A DNA stretch of 64,000 bases from an uncultured Kangiella sp. (GTDB taxonomy: Bacteria; Pseudomonadota; Gammaproteobacteria; Enterobacterales; Kangiellaceae). The stretch spans positions 50,454-114,453 of the forward strand of contig CANNCW010000005.1 of assembly GCA_947503345.1 (NCBI GenBank). The letters are read 5' to 3'. The translations under genes were made by a program, and so were the position numbers. The notes beneath the pieces were generated by a model. That model was given only the letters and a program-made list of their open reading frames with translations. It did not search any database and was not told where the DNA came from. Below are positions 46,782 to 55,163 of the stretch, one piece after another. How positions within the stretch are numbered: the stretch's first letter is position 1; the number at the start of each line of letters is the position of its first letter.

Positions 46782-49700
46782 CCTGCCTGATCTATATTGA
46801 TTATTCCACTAATCAGTATTTCTGTTGCCCTTTCTACTTCTAATGGCTTAGAAATCAAATAACCTTGCAAAAACAAGCCATCGATATTTGAAATAACTTC
46901 TAATTGCTCTCTAGTCTCAATTCCTTCCACAACAGTTTTCAGCCCACTTCCTTTTATTAAGTTGATAACGCCATATAAGAAATCTTTTGCTTCTTCACCA
47001 CGTTCATCCATTACTCTTGCAACAAAAGATTGATCAACCTTTGCACCAGTTATTGGCAAGTTTAACAAATGCGATATAGATGAAAATCCAGTACCGAAAT
47101 CATCTAAAGTAAACTCGATACCTGATTGGTAGATGTCTTGCATTTGTGCAATTGCAAATTTAAGGTCCCGTAACTCTTTGCTCTCAGTAATTTCGAATAA
47201 TATAGAACTAGGACTGACCTTATTATCTTGCAAACACTTAGAAATATACTGATTGAGGTTTTTACGACGTATATCTAAAGGCGATAAGTTTATTGCTATC
47301 AGCGGATTAAGCCCAGATTTATTCCATAATGCTATTTGCTTTATCACAGAAGAAATAACCCATTGGCTTAATTGTGCAATCAAGTTACTTTTTTCTGCTA
47401 TTTTTACGAAAAGCCCAGGCTCAATATTTCCTTGAATTGGATGTTGCCAACGAACCAAAGCTTCAAGACAATATATCTTACCGTTTTTAGACTCAATAAC
47501 AGGCTGATATACCATTCTTAATTGATCGCTATTTAGCGCTTCAATTAAATCTTTCTCTAGACCTAGACGATACTTGGTATATTCACTGTCATAATTTTTA
47601 TAGAACGCAAAAGGTTCTAAGTTTTTCTTTGCACTTTTCAAAGCAGTCTCTGCACAACTTATCATGTCTATTTCTGAAGTTGCATCTTTTGGATAAGTGG
47701 AGACACCGGCACTAAGCGATACTTTAATCTTAGAGCCACCAATATCAACTAACTGTGAAAAAGACTCTAAAATTGCTTGAGTAGTTCTAGAAACGGTATA
47801 AGTAGATTGCTTATCAAAAATAATGGCGAATTCATCATCACCAATTTTTGCAACAAATTCAGTTGGGGAAACCACACCTTTAATCACTTCTGCAATCTTG
47901 ATAATCACGTCATCACCTACTGTATGACCGTGAGCTGTGTTTATTTCGCTTAGAGAGTCTATATCAATTATAACTAACCCTAATTGACTTCTAGTTTTTT
48001 GCGCATTTATGATATGTCGCTCTAACTCCTCAAGAAGGAATTTACGATTAGGGAGTCCTGTATGAGTATCAAAGTTTGATAACTTAAATAGGTTTTGCTC
48101 ACTTTGTTTTTTATTAGTAATATCTTTAAAGTTACTGATAACGCCACCTATGTTGGGGTCATCAATAAGATTTGTTAATGTATTTTGCACCCATATATCA
48201 GACCCGTCCTTGCCCTTTAATCGATACTCAGGTAAATCAATCGAAGTGAAGGGTTGTGAAAAGAAGTTGGTAACAAGTTCATGAATCTCTTCTATATCTT
48301 CGGCATGCACAAAATCAATAACACTTCCTTCTATTATATCAGTTACCTCATAGCCTAAAAGTTTCTTAGTAGAATCACTTATAAATAGTATATTCGATGA
48401 TTTATCAAACAAGGCGATCCCATCATAAGAATTTTCCACAAGGGATTGGTAATAACTTTCTCTCTTTTTAGTTTCCTTCTTGGCTTGAACTTCTTTAGAA
48501 ATATCGCTGATATTTATGACTACACCTTCAACATGTGGATCTTGGAAGAGGTTATTTAAAGTTACTTTTGTCCACTTATACCCTTCACCCTTAACTTTTA
48601 CTCGGATGGCCTCAATCTCATAAGGTGTATTTGGATTTGAAATAATAAAAGCCCATGCTTTAGTTAGCTTAACGTGATCTCTATGATGAACAAATGATTT
48701 GATTTCTAATCCCTTACCATCTCCAACTTGATAATTAAAAAGTTTATATACGGGGGCTGAAGCAAAAGAAATCATTTTAGTCTTATCTATAACTAAAATT
48801 GCATCAAAGGCATTTTCAACCAGTGAAATATATTTCTGTTGATTATCGATCAATGATTTTTCGAGTTCTTTATATTGAGTAATATCTGCAGATGAAATAA
48901 ATAACTTGCTAGCTTTACCTGAATCATCACGCTCACCAATAGTTATTGAAGTTTTAACCCAAATCCATTTCCCATCAAAGCACTTACATTGGCATTCATA
49001 AACAATAACTTCCTCGTTTTTTGAATCTATTGCCTGCTTATATTTTTCGAAGATATATTGCTGTTCTTCATCCCTAAACAAAGGAAAAAAATCATCAAGT
49101 TTCTTTATAGTACCTTCGGGATAACCTAAATACTGGTTAACTTTATTAGCACCGCTGATTATCTTGTCTTTTTCTAAATCCTGAACATAGAGTATGTTAT
49201 CTGATAGATCGATAATATTTTTCAAAAATACCTGGGTATCTTCTAGTGTCTTTCTAATTTGCATCCTTTTCGAAATATCACGAGCGACAGCTAAAAAGTT
49301 GTTACTGCTATGCGACGATACCGTAACTTCCACTGGAAATTGAGAGCCATCTTTGCGTATATGAGTGCTTTGGATTGTTTTCGGCTGTCCTGGCTTAATA
49401 TCATCTTTTAACATTTTGACTAGAGGTAGGCCATGATTAACAGATAAATCTATATCCTTTACCTTTTTGGTCAGTAGCTCTGATCTGGAATAACCTAGAG
49501 AAATAATTGCTTGCTGATTAAAATCAATAAATTTACCATCTAAATCATGAATGAAAATTGCGTCACCAGCACTATCGAAAAAATTCAAGCTGCGCTCTAA
49601 AGCTTCTGTTTGCCGCTTATAATTTAAAGCTAATTCTTCATTGTGTTTTGCATAGTTATGAAGCATATGCAAATTGGATAAGATTGGATTTAACTGCGCT

Positions 49701-50101
49701 ATAAAGCTCTCGAAAAAACTTTGCTTAACATTTTTTTCTCCAGCAAGAACTAACGACACATTACTTTTATCAAAAGTAACTATCTCACTTACCATATAAA
49801 AGCATGGACTATTGTCATCAATCTTTTGTATTGAAAGAGAGCTCGCTAACTCAATTCGATGTAAGCTTTGATTATTTAAAAAATTTTCAAATAGGTCATT
49901 ATCTATGCACTTAAAATCATAGTTTTTTGAACTGGCAACTCTTGCCCAACCATACTCTCCTTTTTTATATATTTCAGCCAGTGCTAGCCATTCAAAGGAT
50001 TTGATTAAATTATCAAGCAATTCATGCACAGTTTTGCTTTGCAAAAGCAAGCTAACCGTTCCTTGACTTAATTCAGACACTCTTATTTCCATTCTGTGCA
50101 C
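46778..50101 (-). CDS. Multi-PAS GGDEF/EAL c-di-GMP signalling protein
   Basis: A 1107-aa soluble protein. The ~170-residue N-terminal region is unrecognised. Four PAS/PAC units follow (about 165-290, 290-415, 420-540, 545-665), then GGDEF (about 675-840) and EAL (about 850-1100). The GGDEF motif is degenerate (IGDDEFAI), while EAL motifs are intact (LEALVRW and DDFGTGFSS). It is therefore most likely a phosphodiesterase with a regulatory GGDEF-like domain. It is on the minus strand just downstream of a two-component pair, with 31 bases between. Confidence 0.87.
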   Translation of the reverse strand: MHRMEIRVSELSQGTVSLLLQSKTVHELLDNLIKSFEWLALAEIYKKGEYGWARVASSKNYDFKCIDNDLFENFLNNQSLHRIELASSLSIQKIDDNSPCFYMVSEIVTFDKSNVSLVLAGEKNVKQSFFESFIAQLNPILSNLHMLHNYAKHNEELALNYKRQTEALERSLNFFDSAGDAIFIHDLDGKFIDFNQQAIISLGYSRSELLTKKVKDIDLSVNHGLPLVKMLKDDIKPGQPKTIQSTHIRKDGSQFPVEVTVSSHSSNNFLAVARDISKRMQIRKTLEDTQVFLKNIIDLSDNILYVQDLEKDKIISGANKVNQYLGYPEGTIKKLDDFFPLFRDEEQQYIFEKYKQAIDSKNEEVIVYECQCKCFDGKWIWVKTSITIGERDDSGKASKLFISSADITQYKELEKSLIDNQQKYISLVENAFDAILVIDKTKMISFASAPVYKLFNYQVGDGKGLEIKSFVHHRDHVKLTKAWAFIISNPNTPYEIEAIRVKVKGEGYKWTKVTLNNLFQDPHVEGVVINISDISKEVQAKKETKKRESYYQSLVENSYDGIALFDKSSNILFISDSTKKLLGYEVTDIIEGSVIDFVHAEDIEEIHELVTNFFSQPFTSIDLPEYRLKGKDGSDIWVQNTLTNLIDDPNIGGVISNFKDITNKKQSEQNLFKLSNFDTHTGLPNRKFLLEELERHIINAQKTRSQLGLVIIDIDSLSEINTAHGHTVGDDVIIKIAEVIKGVVSPTEFVAKIGDDEFAIIFDKQSTYTVSRTTQAILESFSQLVDIGGSKIKVSLSAGVSTYPKDATSEIDMISCAETALKSAKKNLEPFAFYKNYDSEYTKYRLGLEKDLIEALNSDQLRMVYQPVIESKNGKIYCLEALVRWQHPIQGNIEPGLFVKIAEKSNLIAQLSQWVISSVIKQIALWNKSGLNPLIAINLSPLDIRRKNLNQYISKCLQDNKVSPSSILFEITESKELRDLKFAIAQMQDIYQSGIEFTLDDFGTGFSSISHLLNLPITGAKVDQSFVARVMDERGEEAKDFLYGVINLIKGSGLKTVVEGIETREQLEVISNIDGLFLQGYLISKPLEVERATEILISGIINIDQAG

Positions 50102-50132
50102 TATCTATAATATGTATTCACTTTAATACAAT

Positions 50133-52112
50133 TTAAGTTACAACTAAATAACTTTTCTTTTTCCATGTTAACTGTATCATAACTCCTCCGCCATCTTGAG
50201 TATTTAGAGCTGAGATTTTAGCTTTGTGTCTTCTTGCTATTAATTTAGCAACATATAGACCTAGTCCGAGATTAGAACCATCTTTATCACTTCGGTAGGA
50301 TTCCATTAAATTAAATATATTTCTCAAGCTTCCAGCTTTAATTTGTGGCCCTTGGTTTTCAATCACAAGAGATAATTGTCCTTTAAGACGGTACATTTTA
50401 ATCTCAATTGGAGTATTAGAAGTGGCAAAATCCACTGCATTACTAATAATTTTATCCAGCATTTGAGCAAACAAGTCTTCTGAACCATAAATTTTATATT
50501 TATTGGTATCTGACGAGTAGTTAAATTTAATGTGCTCCCAGTTATTCTCATAAGAGCTTACTAGAGTCTCTAAAAGACTCGAAACATCAAACCAATCCAA
50601 ATTTACCTGATCAATAGATTCTTCTAAACGGTTAGCCTCACTAAGTCTATTAAAACTTAAACTAAGGCGCTGTTGCCCTGAACGAGCATTATTTACAAGC
50701 TCCAAATCATCATCGCTTAAATCAGATAACTGTAGATTATCCAATGAAGAGCTAATGATTGCTATCGGCGTTCTCAATTCATGATTTAACCGAGCTAAAA
50801 GCTTCTTTTGATGTTCGCGGCGCTGTTCTAAGCGTTCATTGTAGTAGATCAAGTTATGGCTTAGTTGGTCGATTTCATCATTACCATAAATTTCTAATTC
50901 AGAAAAATTAACTGCCTCGGCATCGGCTTCATTTGCTTGCTCAGTCAGTTCATTCAAAAAAGCAATCCTTGCCCGATACTTTTTAATCTGTTTAACAGCT
51001 AAAACCATTAAAACTAACCAAATAAAACTAAATATTAACAAGCCAAACCAACGCAATTTTGCTAAAAATAGTTTCTCTTTTAACAAAGATGATTCAATGA
51101 TAATACTTCCTACCGCTTCTCCATTGAGAACTAATTGATGTCCTGTTTTAGATAAAAAGTCCAGATTTTCACCATTTTTAACACTAAAAAAAGAGCCCTT
51201 TTCAATAACCTCTTTGGTGAAAGCATCATTGATGATTTTTTTATTTTTATAGTCATTAATATATGATTCATCACTAAACAAATCTCCAAATTGTAAAACC
51301 ACCTGACCTGAAGAGTTAATTAAAGTAATTTGGTTCTGTTGCAGTTCATTATTTACCAGCCAACGATTATTCAGCTCTCGACTTAATGGAAAGTACGAAA
51401 AATCCGTAAATGTAAATACCCCTTGGAGTTTTTCATCAAAACTGCTAATGCCTTCATTATCAACATCGTATAATACTGCACTGATTTTATTACCGGCTAA
51501 TGACTTAGGTGCTCTAAACTCTATAGCGTATCCGCTTTTAGTTTCTTGCCAGATAGCTAAAATAGAGCTAATTGTTTTAAAGCCATTTCCGTGTTCTTTC
51601 TGCACCTTCAAACGGCCTGGAGCAATCGCTTGAAATAACCAATAACCATAGCCAAGGTCTAATCTAAGCATATCGCTTGATGTTGAGGTATATGGATTTA
51701 AACGGTAAGTTACATTATTGTCATTTATTTGAAGCAGGCCGTATATAAAGTTTTTGTCTTCGACTAAAGTCAATTTGGAGGCGACATTATCATTTCTAGC
51801 TTCTAGCTGATTATCATTGTATGGAAACCACTCGTCAGCATAACCATCGATTAATATAGGCCCTACTCTTTGAGCTACCACGACTTCTTTTGGATTTTTT
51901 GTTTGGCTTAGTTGTCTCGAAAATGCATCATCTTCTTTTAATAATTTTTGGTAAAAACTATGATGATGTTTTGCAGTTTGCTTATTTTCAACTATTGAAA
52001 ATTCTTCTAATTCTCTTTCTAAGTATAAGCTACCGTACCAACCTATAATTGGAATAATCCATAAAATGCTAAAGATAAAGAATAACTTCCAACTTATTGA
52101 AAACATCTTCAT
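50133..52112 (-). CDS. Sensor histidine kinase, similar to PdsS (dedicated-sortase-system kinase)
   Basis: A 659-aa kinase. A membrane helix (about 10-28) leads into a ~310-aa periplasmic domain with ILIDGYADEWFPYNDNQLEA, a beta-rich DOMON/CBM9-like pattern, then a second helix (about 352-372), a HAMP-like linker, HisKA (LARLNHELRTPIAII) and HATPase_c (SNAVDFA N-box, GSNLGLGLYVAKLIARR). The size and the IDGYxDEW region recall the kinase of the proteobacterial dedicated sortase system. No sortase gene is in this window. It overlaps the regulator gene by four bases. Confidence 0.7.
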   Translation of the reverse strand: MKMFSISWKLFFIFSILWIIPIIGWYGSLYLERELEEFSIVENKQTAKHHHSFYQKLLKEDDAFSRQLSQTKNPKEVVVAQRVGPILIDGYADEWFPYNDNQLEARNDNVASKLTLVEDKNFIYGLLQINDNNVTYRLNPYTSTSSDMLRLDLGYGYWLFQAIAPGRLKVQKEHGNGFKTISSILAIWQETKSGYAIEFRAPKSLAGNKISAVLYDVDNEGISSFDEKLQGVFTFTDFSYFPLSRELNNRWLVNNELQQNQITLINSSGQVVLQFGDLFSDESYINDYKNKKIINDAFTKEVIEKGSFFSVKNGENLDFLSKTGHQLVLNGEAVGSIIIESSLLKEKLFLAKLRWFGLLIFSFIWLVLMVLAVKQIKKYRARIAFLNELTEQANEADAEAVNFSELEIYGNDEIDQLSHNLIYYNERLEQRREHQKKLLARLNHELRTPIAIISSSLDNLQLSDLSDDDLELVNNARSGQQRLSLSFNRLSEANRLEESIDQVNLDWFDVSSLLETLVSSYENNWEHIKFNYSSDTNKYKIYGSEDLFAQMLDKIISNAVDFATSNTPIEIKMYRLKGQLSLVIENQGPQIKAGSLRNIFNLMESYRSDKDGSNLGLGLYVAKLIARRHKAKISALNTQDGGGVMIQLTWKKKSYLVVT

Positions 52113-52804
52113 GCACGGAGATTCCAGCGATAGCCCATTCCATATACTGTATCAATATGATCAAAACTTTTATCCACAAGTTGGAACTTTTGCCTAATTC
52201 TTTTAATGTGTGAGGTAATGGTACTATCATCTACCACAGCTTTAACTGCTTGCATTAATTGATCACGACTTTTTACATGCCCTGGTTTCTGAGCCAGTGC
52301 ACATACAATCCAAAACTCCGTAACCGTTAAATCTACTAAGATACCGGTCCACTTCACTGTCAATCGCTCATTATCAATGGTTAAATCTCCAACCTGCAAA
52401 GCCTCTTCCTGTTCTGGAGTATTAATTAATAGCTCCATTCTACGAAAGAGAGCTGAAATACGAGCTAACAAATGTGGAATACTGATATCCTTTGTCAGAT
52501 AATCATCAGCTCCAAGTCGTAAACCCGAAATAATGTCAAAATCGCTGTCCAGTGCTGTTAAGAAAATAATAGGCAATTGAGTCGACTTATTTCTTAATTC
52601 CCGGCAAATTTCAAAACCTGCTTCAGGTTCATCTACTAAACCAACGTCTAATAACACCAAATCAGGTAGTTGGTGCTTAAAGGCATTAAGTGCCGATGCT
52701 TTATCCCCATATATCATGACTTCATAGCCAGATTTTTTTAAGGCTAAACTATAATTCTGCTGTAAAATTGGTTCATCTTCTACTAAGGCTATTCTTTTTG
52801 CCAT
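52109..52804 (-). CDS. OmpR-family response regulator, PdsR-like
   Basis: A 231-aa regulator. The receiver has the acid pocket EDE (9-11), Asp53 as phosphoacceptor, Thr83 and Lys105. The winged-helix output domain has VTEFWIVCALAQKPGHVKSR and ends HIDTVYGMGYRWN. The stretch LTALDSDFDIISGLRLGADD plus HLLARISALFRRMELL closely matches the PdsR type as I recall it. It overlaps the kinase gene by four bases and is probably its partner. Confidence 0.8.
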   Translation of the reverse strand: MAKRIALVEDEPILQQNYSLALKKSGYEVMIYGDKASALNAFKHQLPDLVLLDVGLVDEPEAGFEICRELRNKSTQLPIIFLTALDSDFDIISGLRLGADDYLTKDISIPHLLARISALFRRMELLINTPEQEEALQVGDLTIDNERLTVKWTGILVDLTVTEFWIVCALAQKPGHVKSRDQLMQAVKAVVDDSTITSHIKRIRQKFQLVDKSFDHIDTVYGMGYRWNLRA

Positions 52805-52906
52805 CTAATAATCCTACTTTATGCTAAAGAGGAGCTCCCTCTTTTCTTGTTAGACGCTAATCATTTCAGTAAAATACCCCTTTAATAAGCTCCGCTCAAG
52901 GATTCT

Positions 52907-53656
52907 ATGAAAAATTATCAAGCTACCGAGAAGTTTCTGTCTGGAAAAACTATTTTAGTAACAGGCGCAACTGATGGAATTGGCAAACAAGCGGCTCTCA
53001 CCTACGCACAATATGGTGCTACGGTTATATTGTCTGGTCGTAATACTCGTAAGTTAGAACAAGTTTATGACGAAATCGAGTCTTTAGGCTATCCTCAGCC
53101 TGCTTATATCCCGCTAAACCTTCAAAACACTGATCCGGCACAGTATGCTCAAGTTGCTGAAGTCATTGAAAAGGAATTTGGCCAACTTGATGGATTACTT
53201 TTAAATGCAAGTGATCTTGGTTTGTTGAGCCCTATCGATCATTTCGATGAAGAAACCTGGTATCGTGTAATGCAAGTTAATGTCAACTCAACATTCCTGT
53301 TGACCAAATACTGTCTACCGCTTATTCGTAAAGCTAAAAAGGCAGCGATTGCTTTAACTTCATCAGGAGTAGGTCGTCAAGGTCGTGCTTATTGGGGTGC
53401 TTACTCAGTCTCAAAATTTGCTACTGAAGGATTAATGCAAATTCTTGCTGACGAACTTGATAAAACCGAAATTATTGTTAACAGTATTAATCCTGGCGCA
53501 ACACAAACAAAAATGCGCGCTAATGCTTACCCAGGAGAAGATCCTGCGACATTACCAACAGCTAATGACATCATGCCGGCTTATTTATGGCTAATGGACA
53601 CAGAGCAAAATTTTGGCACTGGTCAAGCTATTAACGCTCGTGATTTTATAAAGTAG
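52907..53656 (+). CDS. yciK: SDR-family oxidoreductase YciK
   Basis: The 249-aa short-chain dehydrogenase starts LSGKTILVTGATDGIGKQAA (cofactor TGxxxGIG). It has LNASDLGLLSPIDHF in the NAG position (NAS here) and the catalytic SSGVGRQGRAYWGAYSVSKF (Ser, Tyr, Lys). The YciK group is conserved near ubiG/mupP in pseudomonads; its substrate is unknown. Here a 6-kb signalling block separates it from ubiG and the phosphatase gene. Confidence 0.87.
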   Translation: MKNYQATEKFLSGKTILVTGATDGIGKQAALTYAQYGATVILSGRNTRKLEQVYDEIESLGYPQPAYIPLNLQNTDPAQYAQVAEVIEKEFGQLDGLLLNASDLGLLSPIDHFDEETWYRVMQVNVNSTFLLTKYCLPLIRKAKKAAIALTSSGVGRQGRAYWGAYSVSKFATEGLMQILADELDKTEIIVNSINPGATQTKMRANAYPGEDPATLPTANDIMPAYLWLMDTEQNFGTGQAINARDFIK

Positions 53657-53664
53657 GCTTTAGA

Positions 53665-55161
53665 TTGATAATTGAACGCTCAAATTACTATGCTGCCGTT
53701 GATTTAGGATCAAATAGCTTTCATATGACTATTGCCAAGTATGATGGCAATAGTTTTCAAATGATCTCTAAGCATAAAGAAAAAGTTCAATTAGCCGCTG
53801 GCCTTGATGAAAACAACAATCTAGATCAAGAAACAATCAATCGAGGCCTTACTTGTCTCAGGCTTTTTGCAGAACGATTAAAAGACATCGATAACTCTCA
53901 AGTAAAAATCGTTGCGACTTATACCTTGAGAACCGCTAGCAACTCGCATGAATTCATTGAGCAAGCTGAAAAAATCTTACACCTTCCCATAGAAATTTTA
54001 CCTGGTAAAGAAGAAGCTCGACTCATTTATAATGGAATTTCTCATAATCATCCTGATATAAACAAAGCATTAGCCATTGATATTGGCGGGGGTAGCACTG
54101 AATTAATTCTTGGGAATAAATTCGAAGCACTAGCATTAGATAGTTTGGATATAGGTTGTGTAACTTTAAAGCAGTTTTTTAGAAACGGGCAAATTACCCT
54201 ACAGAATTTTGAACAAGCTGAATTATATGCTTCTTTAATAATTTCGCCTGTTGCTAATAGTTATAAAGCTGGGTTATGGGATCATTGTTTAGGTTCGTCT
54301 GGTTCAATTGAAGCAATTTCTAAAGTAATTGAAGGGCTGGGTTATACCACTCAAACACTGAAAATTCAGCACTTAGAGCTTCTAAAAAACAAACTAATTG
54401 AAATTGGTAATATCGAGAATATTAACCTAGATGGGTTATCTGAAAGTCGTATTAACACCTTTACTACTGGTCTAGTAATTCTTTTAGTACTGTTTAAAGA
54501 GTTAAACATTTCAAAGATCTATTTAGCTAATGCCTCGTTAAGAGATGGTATCTTATATGAACTTCAGGATGAGCTTCAGGGCAACGATAACCGTAATTTA
54601 ACCGTCGTTAGTTTAGTAGAACGATTTGGGATCGACTGGCAGTATGCCAAACATATTGAGAAAATTGCCAGTCAAATTTTTGATGATGTTTGTGATGAAT
54701 GGGGGATTTATGATCCTCATTTTAAAAACCTACTAAACTGGTCTTGCCAACTTCATGAAGTTGGTCTCTCCATCAGTCTATCTAAACTGCGTCATCATAG
54801 CGCACATATTATTCGCTATGCAGATATGCCCGGATTTAGTCTACAAACAAAAGAATCTCTAGCGGCCATAATTTTTTCTCAACATAAAAAACTAGCATTA
54901 AATGAATTTGAAAACCGTTACGAGCCGAAACAAGTATTACTAGCGTTAAGTCAGATACTACGCTTGGCGATTTTACTCAATATTAAGCGTGATGCGATTG
55001 ATACAAAAAGCTTAAAGTTCGAAGCTTTTACTGGCAATTGTTTGAATATTTTAATACCAAGCACTTGGGCTAAAGAGCACCAATTAATTATGTTTGAGTT
55101 GGCTCGAGAAAAAGAAACACTTTCAAACTACGATATAAAATTAGATTGGAAGCTAGTATAG
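53665..55161 (+). CDS. ppx: Exopolyphosphatase/guanosine pentaphosphatase, Ppx/GppA
   Basis: A 498-aa ASKHA-fold enzyme that degrades polyphosphate and perhaps pppGpp. Motifs: YYAAVDLGSNSFHMTIAKYD (phosphate-1, about 8-27), KEEARLIYNGI and ALAIDIGGGSTELILG (phosphate-2), with a C-terminal HD-like helical domain (YDPHFKNLLNWSCQLHEVGL). The start is a TTG at 53665 with AGG 8 bases upstream; no ATG lies before the first motif. It converges with ppk across 2 bases, pairing the breakdown and synthesis genes. Confidence 0.93.
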   Translation: MIIERSNYYAAVDLGSNSFHMTIAKYDGNSFQMISKHKEKVQLAAGLDENNNLDQETINRGLTCLRLFAERLKDIDNSQVKIVATYTLRTASNSHEFIEQAEKILHLPIEILPGKEEARLIYNGISHNHPDINKALAIDIGGGSTELILGNKFEALALDSLDIGCVTLKQFFRNGQITLQNFEQAELYASLIISPVANSYKAGLWDHCLGSSGSIEAISKVIEGLGYTTQTLKIQHLELLKNKLIEIGNIENINLDGLSESRINTFTTGLVILLVLFKELNISKIYLANASLRDGILYELQDELQGNDNRNLTVVSLVERFGIDWQYAKHIEKIASQIFDDVCDEWGIYDPHFKNLLNWSCQLHEVGLSISLSKLRHHSAHIIRYADMPGFSLQTKESLAAIIFSQHKKLALNEFENRYEPKQVLLALSQILRLAILLNIKRDAIDTKSLKFEAFTGNCLNILIPSTWAKEHQLIMFELAREKETLSNYDIKLDWKLV

Positions 55162-55163
55162 TT

